Assembly: GCF_021018805.1 (NCBI RefSeq)
Contig: NC_086258.1
Location: 5,929,081 to 5,993,080 of the forward strand
Source: Prinia subflava
Taxonomy: Eukaryota; Chordata; Aves; Passeriformes; Cisticolidae
DNA: 64,000 bases
Reading direction: 5' to 3'
Positions 1 to 11,707 of the stretch are shown piece after piece. Made by a program: the position numbers and the translations under genes. Every line of letters starts with the position of its first letter. Within the stretch, counting starts at the first letter, position 1. The notes under the pieces were generated by a model that did no database searches, was not told the DNA's origin, and saw only the letters and a program-made list of their open reading frames with translations.

Positions 1-509
1 CTTGCTGTTAGCTGGAGGGCCAAGCTGCAGAGGCTTAGCCTGAGATCCCAGTACCTTCTGGGACAGACTGTTCCTGGCAGTATCATGGGATCTGCATCCT
101 CCCAACACGGAGATATTTTTGTAGCAGGAGGAAATCTGTTTGCTTGCAGATGTGAGGTTGTCTTGCATCTCCCAAGCAGATGACTCTGCAGTGCTCCACT
201 TCCCTGGCTGTGCCAAGTTCCTGGGAAAGTCCCTGCCTTGCTCTCAGCATGCCCAGTTGGAGCTGTTTTTCCTTAAGAAGTTCTTTTCTCTAAGTTAATC
301 ATCACCTTATGAATGTCTAGAAGGTATAATTTGGTTGGGTGCTGCAGGGGGATGAAATACTGTCAGCTCATGGCATTAACAGTGACAATAGGGTTGGGAG
401 GGGACTGTGGCTGCTGTGATTTCTGAGGAGCTGTTGTGGTGCCCACAGAAAGGTTGTCCTGGGGGCCAGAGACACCTGTGTCATGTCTCTCCGTGTCTTT
501 CATCTCCAG
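1..509 (+). other. PTPA: 3' part of a PTPA intron
   Basis: This stretch precedes the first visible PTPA exon. It ends in a pyrimidine-rich tract and an AG acceptor at 508-509. I see no coding exon or repeat in it. The missing upstream exons, which encode the N-terminal half of the protein, must lie before the window. Confidence 0.85.
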
Positions 510-609
510 GGCACGAAGCTGCATTTGCAGCCTTTCTCTGCTGCCTCTGCAAAATTGGTGTGCTCAGAGTGGATGACCAGATGGCCATTGTCTTCAAAGT
601 GTTTAACAG
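510..609 (+). CDS. PTPA: PTPA coding exon a
   Basis: The acceptor is catctccag and the donor is AG|GTGAGG. The exon opens with the last two bases of a Gly codon, then encodes [16 protein letters not shown] and continues to VFKVFN, ending with AG of a split Arg codon. It covers the start of the conserved core of the PTPA fold. One substitution from the mammalian protein as I remember it is Met for Ile in the DDQ-I-A segment. Confidence 0.95.
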
Positions 610-3600
610 GTGAGGTAATGGGAGCAGGAGGGCTGGAGGTATTGGGCTGTTTAGGGGGAAGGGTAGAATGGGAGAGCTGAAGACAATTTTAGACAATATT
701 AGGAGCAGATGTACTTTTTAATGGACTGTACACTGACCCATTATAACTGTCTCAAAAAGAGGTGATGGCCCCTCATCTTCAGAGGCAGAGTGTCCTTCTG
801 GAAAGTTACTTTAGTGGAGCACAAGTTAGTGAACTCTGTGGGTGAGGCTCTGTGCTTTGTGATAGACAGGAATATCTGATGAGAGGATCTAACATCTCTT
901 CAGGCATCAAAAATAAAAGATCTATGCAACTGGCAGGCCTCCACTGCTCCTCTAGGTGTGTTTCCAGCCCAGGAGGTAGAGTTGATAGTGATGAAACTGG
1001 TGGAATGGGTGTTTGGAGTCCAGAGATGTAATCCCAGCTGTATCACTGTTTGGTGGCATGGAAACAATTTCCTTCAATACTACTTCCAGCTTTAATTTTC
1101 CACCTGAAAAGTGGAAGTAGTGATTGCTGTAAGGTAGAAAATTCTGTGCTCTTTTGGAAGTTGATGAAGGGATGCAAAGTGTCAATGTTTTCAAATAACA
1201 GTGGGGATGAGGAAAGATCTGCACAATCATAAGACACTGCAGATAAAACAAACCCCTGCCACCGGATTTCTCTGTGCATTTGGTGTTAGGTACCATCAGG
1301 CTGCTTTCTGTGGCAAAGGAGCTGAATATATATTCTGTGAACTGTGCTGTATGATAAATTGTGTCCTTTCCCCAACTGGTTATTCTTGTCCTCACAAAAT
1401 TCAAAGACGGGAGAAGGCCTTGCCTCAACCCTTCCTGTTCTCTTTGGTCTCAGGTACCTGGAAGTGATGCGAAAACTGCAGAAAACCTACAGGATGGAGC
1501 CTGCTGGCAGCCAGGGCGTGTGGGGCTTGGATGACTTCCAGTTCCTGCCTTTCATATGGGGCAGTTCTCAGCTGATAGGTACTAATAAAAATCTTCTTAT
1601 GTCCCAGGTTACCCTCTGCCCCATTTGTCTAGGTTCTGAAGATGGTGGGACTTGGGGCTGACTTTTAAATTCAAAAATGTCAGATTTTTGTGTAATACAG
1701 CAGGAGAGTTTGGGGCTTGATTTTTTTTTTTTTTTTTAATTTTTAATTTTTTATTTTTTATTTTTTTTTACCTCAGCTTTCCAAATAAAGCTGGTTGGGA
1801 GATGGAAGGCTTCCCTGTATAGTACTTCTGTCTTTATTGCAATCATTGCTGTGAAGCTTTTCAAAAGGAGAGTCTTGGGTTTGGTGCTAAAAAATGTAAT
1901 TTCTGCTCTGGGGAGTTTTGTCCCTGCAGAGGGAGAGATGAGATAGAAGGGAGCAACTCTGTTCCTCCTTTTAAAGAGCTCTGATGGGAGGGTTGTACTT
2001 CTGGGTGAGGGGCAGCACACCACCTGGTTGAGCTTGGTCTCAGGAGGGGATTGCCATACAGGTTAATTCCTGTTGTCTCTCACTCTTTTTAGACCATCCA
2101 AGTCTGGAGCCTCGGCACTTTGTTGATGAGAAGGTGGTAAATGAAAACCATAAGGACTTCATGTTCCTGGAGTGCATCCTCTTCATTACAGAGGTGAGGA
2201 ATGGAAGGTTTGTCCCACAGGGACATTCTCTTGACATCAGATACTTGGCTCTGGCAGTGGTTTTCTCCTCCTCCTTTGCCTGTTTGTTTGCTCTCATGGA
2301 ACAGTGCAGATGAACCATTGTTGCATGGCTGAGGTGTTCTCCTTGAATGAGCTGAGACAGGGATGTTGAGAAGAAAGTGTAATTAAGCTGGATGGGCTGT
2401 GGGTTGTAGTTGAAGGGAGCTGTAGCAAGTGCAAACAAAAAACTGTGGATCATCACTTGGATCAGTCAGTGGGAGGCTGGATGGAGAAGACTGGTTCCTG
2501 TAGATACACTAGGAAGATGAAGTAGGAGCTGTGAAATGACTGGGCTTGCCAAGACAGCCTCCCTTCCCTGCAGCCCTTGGGTGCTGCCTGGCAGCCCTGG
2601 GCCTCCCCTTGCTTAGGGCAGGCTCCTAAACCTCTGTGCTGCTCTGTCTCCTCCAGATTCTACCAAAAGAGTTGCCCAATAAATGCACCTTATTTGTAGC
2701 TGACCTCGAGCAGAGGCAGTGCTCTCAGGACCCTTTGGAGAGGGGTGGGTGATCCTCAGCTTGCTGGCAGCCACGGGCTGTTTCTCAGTGAGGGAGCTCA
2801 TGGCTGGCTGCCCACTGCATCAGTGGAGGATTTGGCCATGTTTCTCCCAGTTCCCTCACTGCACAGTCTGGACGGGGAGAGCAAGAACTACCCGCTCTGT
2901 TGTGGTGAGGGATTTCTTGTCTCTGGCAAGAGGAAGTTGATGGGATTAATTTTGAAGGACAGAGTGCAGTTCTTCCCCTTTGTTCTGTTCACTTTCCCCC
3001 TTCCTCGCCTCTCTAATTTAGTGATTAGATGAGAAGGGAGGTTACAGACTATGAACTTAGCCTTTCATGTAGGAAATCTTCATAGGAGCCTTTGGCCCAA
3101 ACCCCAGGAGGTGCTGTGTCAAGTCCTGCTAAATCTCGTAGGGTTTGTTGGTATTTAGCACCTCACAGGGTTTAACCCTTAATGCCAAGATAAATCATAC
3201 CATGGGTAATAAAGAGGTGCTGGTGGAAGAGATCAAGATGAGGACAGGAAATCAGGAGCCAAGATGGTCAGAGATTTATTTTAGTTTAGGCCTCTGTAAT
3301 ATCCAGACAGTGCACTGACCTGTTAAAAAACATACGTTTCTTGAAATGTGTGTGGAAAATTCTGCAGCACCCATTGACAGGTGAAGTTTAAAATACCCAG
3401 CACTATCCTGCTGCTTCAGGTCGCTCTGCTTCTGCCTTCAGAAAGTCAGGCTTTTCAGTAGGCTTTTCAAATAAGTGATTTGAGTTCCTTTTCCGCACAT
3501 TTGTTGTGAATCGTGGAATTCGGTGTTTCTTCCGAGTTCCCCAGTGCCACCTGGTGGCAAGAAGCCCCCTTGGCCTTCCTGCCGTGAGCTGAAAGGGACG

Positions 3601-6600
3601 GCAGCAACCTGCATTACCCCATCCGTGGTATATTCAATGCATCTCCATGCCGGTGCTGCTTCATTTTTATAAAGATTTTCTTTTAAAACGTGTTTTTTTT
3701 TCTCTCCCAAGAGCCCGGAAAGGCCGTGACTGCCACTAGGGGGGGCGAGGCAGCCTCAGTGCCATCCAAATCCTTTCTCTCCAAAATCAACAACAAAACA
3801 AAATAGCAGTAAAAAAAAGATAGAAGGGATTAAAGACTTTAATAAATGAACGATATTATTTTCTTCTGAGCTTGTCATCTGGAAACAGCTCTCCTTTAAA
3901 GGTGTTAAACATGTAACAAACACAACAGTCCCCATAGTGGGTCTGGTACATCCTGCTGACTTGGGAGCAGGTTTTGTTTCAGACTACAACTGAGGAAGGT
4001 TGTTTTCTGTCAACTGAGAGAATATTCTCTTGAGCAGATACTGTTCTCAGCCCTCAGGTGATGTTTCAGGAATATGAATATACGCTGTTGTGGTGTTTGC
4101 CAGCTGTGTATTTAAACCTCAGGCTTTTAAAGCAGCAGCAAGATGATGTCCAGGCTGAACCCACCACGGCATCCTCCTTAGAGGAGCGCCCAGGCACAGC
4201 ACTGAATCTTGCATGAGCTGGCCTGATGTTGGGAAATGTGCAGGATGGGTTTGGAAATGTGCAGTGGTTCTGGAACAGGGTGAGGTTTGCAGAGCTGGCT
4301 GGGACTCGAGCTGTTCCCCTGCTGCTGCCTTTGCCTGCCAAAGGGGTGTGTGTGGTACCTGAAGGTGTGAGGATGAGGGGGTTTGGGAGCATCCCTGTGG
4401 TGCCTGACACCCAAGGGCTGTGGGGGACAGTGATGCAGGGCTCTGTGTGTGTGCAGAAGAGGGGAGCTGGGTACACCCCAGCTGTTGTGGGGGATCTGTG
4501 CATTTGCCCAGATGCTCCTCTGAGAGCTCAGGGCAGGCAGCAGGAATTTCAGCTTCAATCTGGCTTCTAAATTTGGGAAGGGAGGGCTCGGGTTTCTGCT
4601 GGAAGGGAAGGAGCTGACAGGAAAGCACGGCCTCAGCCGTCCCCCTCCCCCCTGCACTGACAGAGGAACCATTTACAAAAGGCCGATTCTCTTGGGAACC
4701 GAGAGGCAGGAACGCCACGTCTGTGAGTAATTTCCTGCTCAATATGGCTGCTCTGACTCACTCCGTTCCCCTGGGGTCACTGCGGGACTGCAGCGCGCTC
4801 GCCGCCGCTCGCTCTCCCCCCAGCTCTCCCTCTTCGCCCTTTGTGGCTGGAAGGAGATGATTTTTTGTTGTCGTTCCCCTTCTCATCCCTCTTATTTTAC
4901 CCACCCCAGCTTGAAACCATAGCCAAGCCACCCCTCGCTGGGTGTCCTGGGTGAGGAGGGCCGCAGTGCCAGGCGTGAGCGTGGGGCTGGCCGGCTGTGC
5001 CAGCTTGAGCCGGGGAGAGGAGCGCGGTGGTGGCGGCTGATGCCAGCTGTGCCCCCGTGCAGGGCGGTGACGCTGGGGAAGGTTTGGCGTCAAAACTCAG
5101 GCAGCCAAACGCCCCGTGTGGGGAGGGGAGGCCCTGCTGGAGCCGCCTGGCGCGGAGCTCCCTGGCAGGCGCTGCTCTGGGTGCCCGCCGGTGCCAAATG
5201 CCGGCGCTGGGTAACGCCGGGGAGCGCCGTGCTTTGTGTGCGTGCACGTTTCAGCTCGTGCCCACGAGGGAAGCAGAGGGGACAGGGAGAGGCTCATCTG
5301 TCATCCTCCAGCTCATGGGAGCCTCCAAGAGGAAGTGGAGATGCACCTCCTGGCACCAAGCAGAGCTGCAGAGCCGCTTCCCCTGCTGCTCCAGCCCCAA
5401 GGCCAGCGGGTTTGAAGCACATCACCCTCCAAGCAGTGGGGTTTTTGGGTCCTCCCACCCTCTCCCTCTCTTTCTTTCTTTCTCTGCTGCAGGCTGGTGT
5501 CACACAGGCATTGCAGAAAGGCAGCGGCATTTTCTCAAAGCACGTTGATTGGCCTTGCTTGCTTTTTTAGTGAGCAGAGAGGTTGTTTTGGAGGCGCTTT
5601 TCCCACCCTCTCTCCAGGCCTGTGCGTGCACGGAGGGAAGGGGTTAGTTGTTCGAGCCCCAGGTCGGGAATGAGAGTCCAAGAGATTCCTCTCTCCCCAC
5701 GCTCCTCTTTAGCGTGAGCTTCGGCCTTGTGGTTTCTGATGTCATGGGAACTTCGCTCAGTCAGAGTGGCTGTGTTGTATTTTTCTCCCTGAGGGTCTGT
5801 TTTTGTTCATGGAGGAGGAGAGACAACTACCCAGGGAATCTACATGCAACTACCCCTGATTGCAGCTTCCCTTCTGCCCTCCCTCCTCCAAAGCTCTCGC
5901 CCTGGGAGGAGAAACAGTGGAGTATAAAAAAAAGAAAAACAATTTAAAGCATCTGCTGCAAGCTAGCAGCTCACAGTTCTGGAGCCATTTTGGAGAGCAT
6001 GTTCCCTCTGCTCCTGCTTCCCCTAGAGCCCTCCTCAGCTAGAGGCAGGTGTGGAGTGGGCTGTGGACACAGAACTGCTGCCAACCTGCACTGCCCTCTG
6101 TATTCAGGGAAGGCAGCAACGGTTGTCGCTGCTGCTTGTTGTTGATCTGAATGGGGAATGAGTCATTTTCTTGGAAAGCCCAGCAGTGCTGCACTGGGAG
6201 GTTTCTGGGTAGAATAGGAACAGCGTTGAGCCAAGCTCTGCTGGGGGGAGAACAGGACTTATGTGGGGCTTTTTTAATACAGTCATTAAAAGGGAGGTGT
6301 GCAGAGGGAGGTCTGATTAGGAAAGCGTGGCAGGAAAAGGCTTAATTTTATCAGGGAAGGAGGGGAGCTGGATTGCCACGGCTTCATGTGATGTGGCCAC
6401 AGCGGGAGGGAGCACAGAGGGAGGGAGGGAAGAAGCAGTGAGGTGGCTGGTGCGTGGGTCACTGGGCTTGGTGGGAATGTTTGCTTGGAGAGAGTGTGAG
6501 CATGAGTCACTGCTGGTGCACGAGCTTCCTGGCTGGCCCGGCTCCCTCAGCCCTGTGCCTGGGTCTCTTTCAGATGAAGACAGGCCCCTTTGCCGAGCAC

Positions 6601-9600
6601 TCCAACCAGCTCTGGAATATCAGCGCCGTGCCCTCCTGGTCCAAGGTCAACCAGGGCCTCATCCGCATGTACAAGGCAGAGGTGAGTGCTGTGGGCAGGG
6701 GGAGGCTGCTCGGCCACACTCCTGCTCTCCTCCACAGCCCCCTGGGCCAGCTCTTGTGCTGCTCCAGGTGTGGGGACCCCACCACAGCCATTTGTTACTC
6801 CTTGCTGACTGTGGCTTGGGAGCCCTTGGCCATTCAGGTGCTGCTGGCTTGAAGGAAGCTCCTGCCTCGTGTTTGTCCCAAAACCAATCACAAAGTTGCC
6901 ATTCCTTGCAAACATGACTTTTGCCATGTCTTACCATAGTGCAAGTGGAGATCTCCAAATTAGGGCTAATGCCTTGACCTGCTTGTTCTTCTGGTCCACC
7001 ACTATTTTACCAGCTAGAGGAGACTTATTTTAAATTACCATCCCATGATTTAAGAGCCCCAAAGCAGGCTGAATGCTTCCTACTCATTTACCCTTCCTAC
7101 AAACCCCATCCGTGCCCTGTGCCAGCCCAGTGAGACCACAGCCACCTCTCTGGTTTGGCCACCCTCCGCCCACCAGCTCTGCTGGCGTGTCCCCAGGCTT
7201 TCCTGGTGAACCCTGACCTGGAGAACTGGGCAGTTTTGGCTCTCCCTTATCTTCCTTCCTGCTCAAACTAACACTGGGCTTGAGGAAGCAGGACAGGAAC
7301 CGCCACATCTGGGCCTCTGGAGGGAACAGAGTTGGCTCTGCAGGACCCACTGGCTGCACTGAAGCGCTGGAGGAGCGGGGATGGTGCAACCCCCTGCTGG
7401 CACCAGGGGGTGGGTGGGGACTGGTGGTGCCTGAAAGGGTTAATCCCACACCCCGCAGTGCTGCTGATGTCAGCCGTGCTCCTGCTGGGAGCTGGACAAG
7501 CTCCTGTTGCTGGGACACACAGCTCTGCGGGCAGCTCTGCTCAGGCCCAGCGCACAAAGGGGTTAACTGTGCCGAACGCCGCTCCCTCCCCCAGCCCTTC
7601 CTCTGCACTGCACATCCTGTGTTTAGGTTCCAGGCCACATACCTCTCTAATCTGTGAGGTGTCACTCCCAGGCCCGCTGGCTCCTTCCGCCCCCAGCTCA
7701 GTTTTCCTCCCAGCCTCCAAAGAGAAGAAGTGGGGCTGGGGGCCGACCCCCTCGCCTGCTGCTCCTGGGAGGGGTGCCCGGGGCTGCTCCTTGGAGAGGG
7801 GGCTGTCCCTGGGCTGCAGCTCAGTCACAGGGACTGGAGACACTGCCTGCTGGAAAACCCTGAGCTGGAGGCCAAGCTGTGAGAGCTGAGGGGTGGGAAG
7901 GGAAGACCACAGCACTGTGAGTGCCTTTAAAGTGAAACATGAATCTCCTAAAACCTAGAGCTTCAGTGTGGTCCTTCATTTCCTTTGGATCAGTTCGTTC
8001 ACAAGCTGGGTGCTCCCCTGGCATCCCACATTCCCCAGGATGTTCATGTGGTACCCCACATGCCCTGTGCTGTGGTTGTTACCTGCATGTGGCTGGAGGA
8101 GCTTGGCAGTGCTGAGCCCACAGTGCTGTGCTCACTTTCGCTGATGTTCTGGGGCCACCGTGTGCTGGCAGATCTGCCTGTCCCCTGGCTGGAGAAAGCA
8201 CAGCTCGGGGATTCTCCAGAGACTGGGAGGTTCTTTGGCTCTTCCATGTGCACCCAAGACATGGTCTTTCCTGAAGGCCTTAGTGTGTTTTGAGTAGCTG
8301 GTGACTTTCTGTGTGAAAAGGCTGGATCCAGCACTGGTAGGTTTCTAGAAATATCTGAGATGTAGCTGTGTCAAGGGGAGAATGCAAAAACTGCTAGGAA
8401 GGGTAATGATACTAATTTAGGCTAAAGTGTAAAAAACATTGAGTCAACCAAAGAGCTTTAAATTTAGGTTTTTTCCTCGAATAATATTTGTAGGTCTTAA
8501 AGGACTAATCCTGAAAACATGATCCTTGTGCAATGTTGTCCTCTCTTGCCATGATAGAAGCTGTGTTCATCTGAATAGGCAGAGGAGAGGGTCACTCCTG
8601 CTCAGGGGTCCTCAGGGTTCTTTACAGTAGATAGGTTATCTCTTTAGATATAATTTGTTCTGGGGAGTTTTCTACCCTGATGCTGGCTCATCCAGTTCCT
8701 GCCTGGCTTGGGAGATGCCAGGGCTGTGGATGTGGACATGGCAGCATGGCTGGGCAGAGCTTTCAGTTATGGTGTGCCTATCCTACACCAACATTTGCAA
8801 CTGGAGGATCTCTTAGACTGATTTTCTGGGAATGACACAAGGTTAGGAGTCACTTAACCTTTGTCCTTTGCAAACTGAATCTGTCTGGGTGTCTCAGGCC
8901 AGGCACAAAGTCACTGCTGGAGATCTTGTCTCTTTTTTGCTGGCTTCCAACATATTTCTGCTCTCTGTGTAGCCTTCACCAGTGCAGCCTTTCTGCAATT
9001 AGCCACTGCCAGCATTAGCAGAAGGGAAGTCAGCAACACCCCTCAAGTGCTGACATGGGTCTTTGTCCAGCTCAAGGCAGGCAGTTTCTGTGGCAGAGCC
9101 TGGGGTGTGTGATGGCAAAGAGAGGGAAGTTTTGGGGTTGTGGTGTTGCTTTGTCTAACTGGCAAAGTGAGAGCAAGCTTTCAGGTTTTATTTGCTTTCC
9201 CCTCCCTTCTCCCTGCCCCTCTCTTCACCCATTGCAATTAGATCAGGTGAAATCAGACACTCAGCTGGAGGCTGGAGCTCTGTAACACACCTGGGGTGGC
9301 TGAGCAGCGCTGGGTTGGGTCTGTGCTGGCCAGGACTGGGATTGAGAGGAGGCAGCAGCAGAGGATGGGGTCACTTGCTGAAAACAGAGCAGGAGAAATC
9401 CCACTTGGTGGGAGTGGGGCAGCCCCCAGACCTAGTTCATCTAAAAAGCACTCCAAAGGCTTTATCTCTTCTCTGTCTCCTCTGTGGGATGACTTTAAAC
9501 AGCTGACAGAAAGCTCAGGTGTGTCTGTGTGTCCAGGAGTGTGGTCTGGATCCAGGCACTCCAAGGTGGATGAGCAGTGGACTGAAGACCATGTGTCTTC

Positions 9601-11707
9601 AACCCTTGTGTGTTTATGAAATCCCAAATGTGTCTATTTATAATATAATGGGTGAAGATGTGTTCTCTTGAAAGTCCACAGGCTTTTCTTGTTCTCTCCA
9701 TCAAAGGCAAGTGAAGAAGTCGACAGAATAGAGTGTGGTTAAAGCAGCAGCCTTGATGTTTTTCCCCTGAGCCTGCTTTTGAGTCTCCTGACCTTTCCTT
9801 CTCTGCAGTCAGTCAGGAAATACTTTCCATTCTAACTAATCTAGTCCCGGTTCCATCTTTAAAGGTTGGACTTGGTGCATGAATCTATTCCCCAAATGAG
9901 TCCCAAGCAGACCTTCAGTGTCATCAAGGTGGTGACAAGAAGAAATAAGCCTGAAGTTGAGCTAGAGTTGGGTACAGTTTCATCCACAGCTGATGCAAGG
10001 AAGGCCCTGTTGCTTGGTACATCTGATAATCCAGTAAACTTGTGCTAGTCCTTCTGGATAGAGAAGAAGTTTCTCTGCTGGCCTCCTCTTGAGCTGGTGA
10101 TGTGTTACATGGAATGGATACCCCTTCTCCCTGCTGGTGGTAAAGTCTCTTCATCTGGAGCCCAAACCAGTCTGATTTTCCATGGGAGTCCTTAAAGCTA
10201 ATTGGGCTGACATTTCTATCTGTCGGCATCTCCAGTGTTCATTTCTCTCTGCTCTCCCCTCATGTCCGTGTTACCCAGCCCTGCTTCCTCTGAGAGTTTG
10301 TCTAAGTGGTTGTGTGGAGAGATGGCAGCAGCTCTGAACCTCAGGGAGCTTTGAAGGTGACATGCCCTGATGCTTGCAGGACTTACCTCTCCTTGGTGCC
10401 TTGCCATGGAGATTTGTGGTTTTCTGCCTGGCTGTTATTCCCCAGGAGTGGATCCAGCCATGCTGTACTTTCACCACCTCCAGCCTTGTTTGGCTCCATT
10501 GTGCTTGGAGCCAGTTGCCTGATGTCTGGCTCCAAAGGGATTACTGTAGGCCTGGGCTTCTGAGCACACATCCTCCTGCTTGCCCCTGAGCAAGCACAAG
10601 GGTAGGGTGCCTGTGCCTGAGTCCTGCCTTGGATTGAGAGCTGTCTGCAGCACACAGCTTCCTCCCCTGCCCCTGCTGCAGCGAGTCCAGTTTGGCCCCA
10701 TGGAGAGCACAAGACTCCTTCCTATGGAGAGTTGTAACCACATCATGGCTGGTGAACAGGCACTGCTGAGCTCTGTGTGACAGAGTTGAGCCTGCTCTGT
10801 GCCCTCCATGAGGTTTGGGCAGTTGAGTCTGCAGTGACTCAAAAACCGGAGCTCTGAGTGGCTCTGCAAGTGCTGGCAAACTCTGACGTGGTTATTGACC
10901 ACAGTGCATGACTTTCCTGCTGTTGGACTGGTGAGTGGAAGGGGCTGTGCCCTTGCAGCCCCGCTCACCCTACACAGAGCCCAGCTGTAGCTGCAGGAAG
11001 TAGCTCTGAGCTAATCTGCTTTGTAGTGGATCTGTGTGACTGACCCGTGATCCATTACTCTTCAATGGGAGGTGGGATTTTCAGGGCTGAAGGGTTGTTG
11101 GAAATAGGATCATATCTTAAACTATGGCTGCAAAGTCACTGGTGCTTGTCCATCAAAGGCCTGAGAGTCTGGAATGCAGTTTGAGCAGTGTCTTGCAGCT
11201 ACAGGATGGTTCCTCAGACCCATAGTGTGGGCACTGGCCTGGAGGGGGGAGAGTCTCTCTGCCCTGGGGGTTTCTGCAGTTCTCAGCGTTTGGAGGGTGA
11301 AGCTCTTCAAAGACATCAGCTCGAGCAAGGAGAGTGGTGAGGGGGAAAGCTGCTGACACAGACAGACTGCTTCTGCTCATGCTTCAGGCCTCCCCATACT
11401 GATTTTCAGTAAGAAAAATACTCTGTCTGAAGGAAAGGGGATGGGGTTTTTAGGTGATACTGGCCTGAGAAGCATGATTGGAATGGGGGGGTGCTGCCAT
11501 GGGGCTGATCCTCTGAGCTGAGTGGCCCCAAACTTGTTGGCTCCTGACCCTGCAGGCAGGATGCAGCTCAGGCTGTGTGTGTAAGGTGGAAATGTCTCCT
11601 GAATTCACCTCTCTTTATCTCCCCTCCTGCAGTGCCTGGAGAAGTTTCCTGTGATCCAGCACTTTAAGTTCGGCAGCCTGCTCCCCATCCAGCCTGTGAC
11701 ATCTTAA
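510..11707 (+). CDS. PTPA: PTPA, PP2A phosphatase activator, C-terminal half (spliced, 5' partial)
   Basis: Spliced CDS join(510..609, 1454..1578, 2093..2193, 6574..6681, 11633..11707). PTPA (PPP2R4) is a peptidyl-prolyl isomerase of cytosol and nucleus. It binds the PP2A catalytic subunit and, with ATP/Mg, promotes its active metal-loaded conformation before holoenzyme assembly. The five exons give about 169 residues that I recognise as nearly identical to the C-terminal half of mammalian PTPA. Recognisable blocks are [17 protein letters not shown], then [16 protein letters not shown] (the conserved signature), [27 protein letters not shown], and the C-terminal [18 protein letters not shown]. 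Every intron is GT..AG, and the split codons (Arg AG/G, Asp G/AC) rejoin in frame. There is no frameshift or premature stop, so this is a functional gene copy. The last residues read PVTS and then stop; as I recall, mammals have one further Gly. The N-terminal exons are outside the window. Downstream is IER5L on the opposite strand. Confidence 0.96.
610..1453 (+). other. PTPA: PTPA intron between exons a and b
   Basis: This is an 844-bp intron, GTGAGG..CAG. I see nothing recognisable inside it. The short open frames present have no splice-site support. Confidence 0.8.
1454..1578 (+). CDS. PTPA: PTPA coding exon b
   Basis: The acceptor is tctttggtctcag. The exon begins with the G that completes Arg, then [18 protein letters not shown], then the hallmark [20 protein letters not shown], ending ATA G before gtacta. 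The Gly-Val-Trp-Gly-Leu-Asp-Asp block is among the most conserved parts of the family and lies in the PP2A/peptide-binding region. Confidence 0.96.
1579..2092 (+). other. PTPA: PTPA intron between exons b and c
   Basis: This is a 514-bp intron, GTACTA..TAG. It contains a long T-rich tract (1721-1770) followed by an AG at 1775-1776 that looks like a strong decoy acceptor. Confidence 0.8.
1721..1770. repeat. T-rich low-complexity tract
   Basis: Fifty bases of almost pure T with scattered A, including a run of 17 T. It sits inside a PTPA intron immediately before cctcag. It may be an old retroposon tail in reverse orientation or simple expansion; the sequence does not decide. Confidence 0.85.
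2093..2193 (+). CDS. PTPA: PTPA coding exon c
   Basis: The acceptor is cactctttttag. AC completes the Asp codon, followed by [13 protein letters not shown] and [16 protein letters not shown]. The donor is GAG|GTGAGG. There are 33 full codons and the exon ends in phase 0. Confidence 0.95.
3544..3557 (-). promoter_or_regulatory. CTCF-type binding motif
   Basis: Read on the minus strand the sequence is CCACCAGGTGGCAC, which fits the 14-base consensus CCASYAGRKGGCRS at every position. It lies inside a nearly perfect 15-base palindrome (3545-3559). It is intronic in PTPA. Occupancy is inferred, not shown. Confidence 0.6.
3733..3746 (+). promoter_or_regulatory. CTCF-type binding motif (one mismatch)
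   Basis: CCACTAGGGGGGGC matches CCASYAGRKGGCRS at 13 of 14 positions, with G in place of the usual C at position 12. It points in the opposite direction to the motif about 190 bp upstream, forming a divergent pair. Confidence 0.4.
6574..6681 (+). CDS. PTPA: PTPA coding exon d
   Basis: The acceptor is gggtctctttcag and the donor is GAG|GTGAGT. The exon has exactly 36 codons and is symmetrical (phase 0-0). It starts [17 protein letters not shown] and ends LIRMYKAE. Because it is phase-neutral, skipping it would keep the frame. Confidence 0.96.
6682..11632 (+). other. PTPA: PTPA last intron
   Basis: This is a 4.95-kb intron, GTGAGT..CAG. I find only unique-looking sequence, with no recognisable exon, repeat or RNA gene. 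The short open frames are on both strands and lack splice support. Confidence 0.75.
11633..11707 (+). CDS. PTPA: PTPA terminal coding exon
   Basis: The acceptor is cccctcctgcag. The exon carries 24 codons, [18 protein letters not shown] then IQPVTS, and a TAA stop at 11705-11707. The frame follows directly from exon d in phase 0. Confidence 0.96.
   Translation, partial: CLEKFPVIQHFKFGSLLPIQPVTS

Larger units (their letters stand above)
2194..6573 (+). other. PTPA: PTPA intron between exons c and d
   Basis: This is a 4.4-kb intron, GTGAGG..CAG. It holds two CTCF-type motifs (3544-3557 and 3733-3746), a moderately CpG-rich stretch around 4740-5300, and a short TTTC tract near 5469-5484. I see no additional exon or RNA gene. 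Confidence 0.75.

Noticed and set aside
7396..7412. Further CTCF-like text (gcaccagggggtgg) in the last PTPA intron
   Set aside because: It lacks the conserved C of the GGC core and matches at only 12 of 14 positions; too weak to list.
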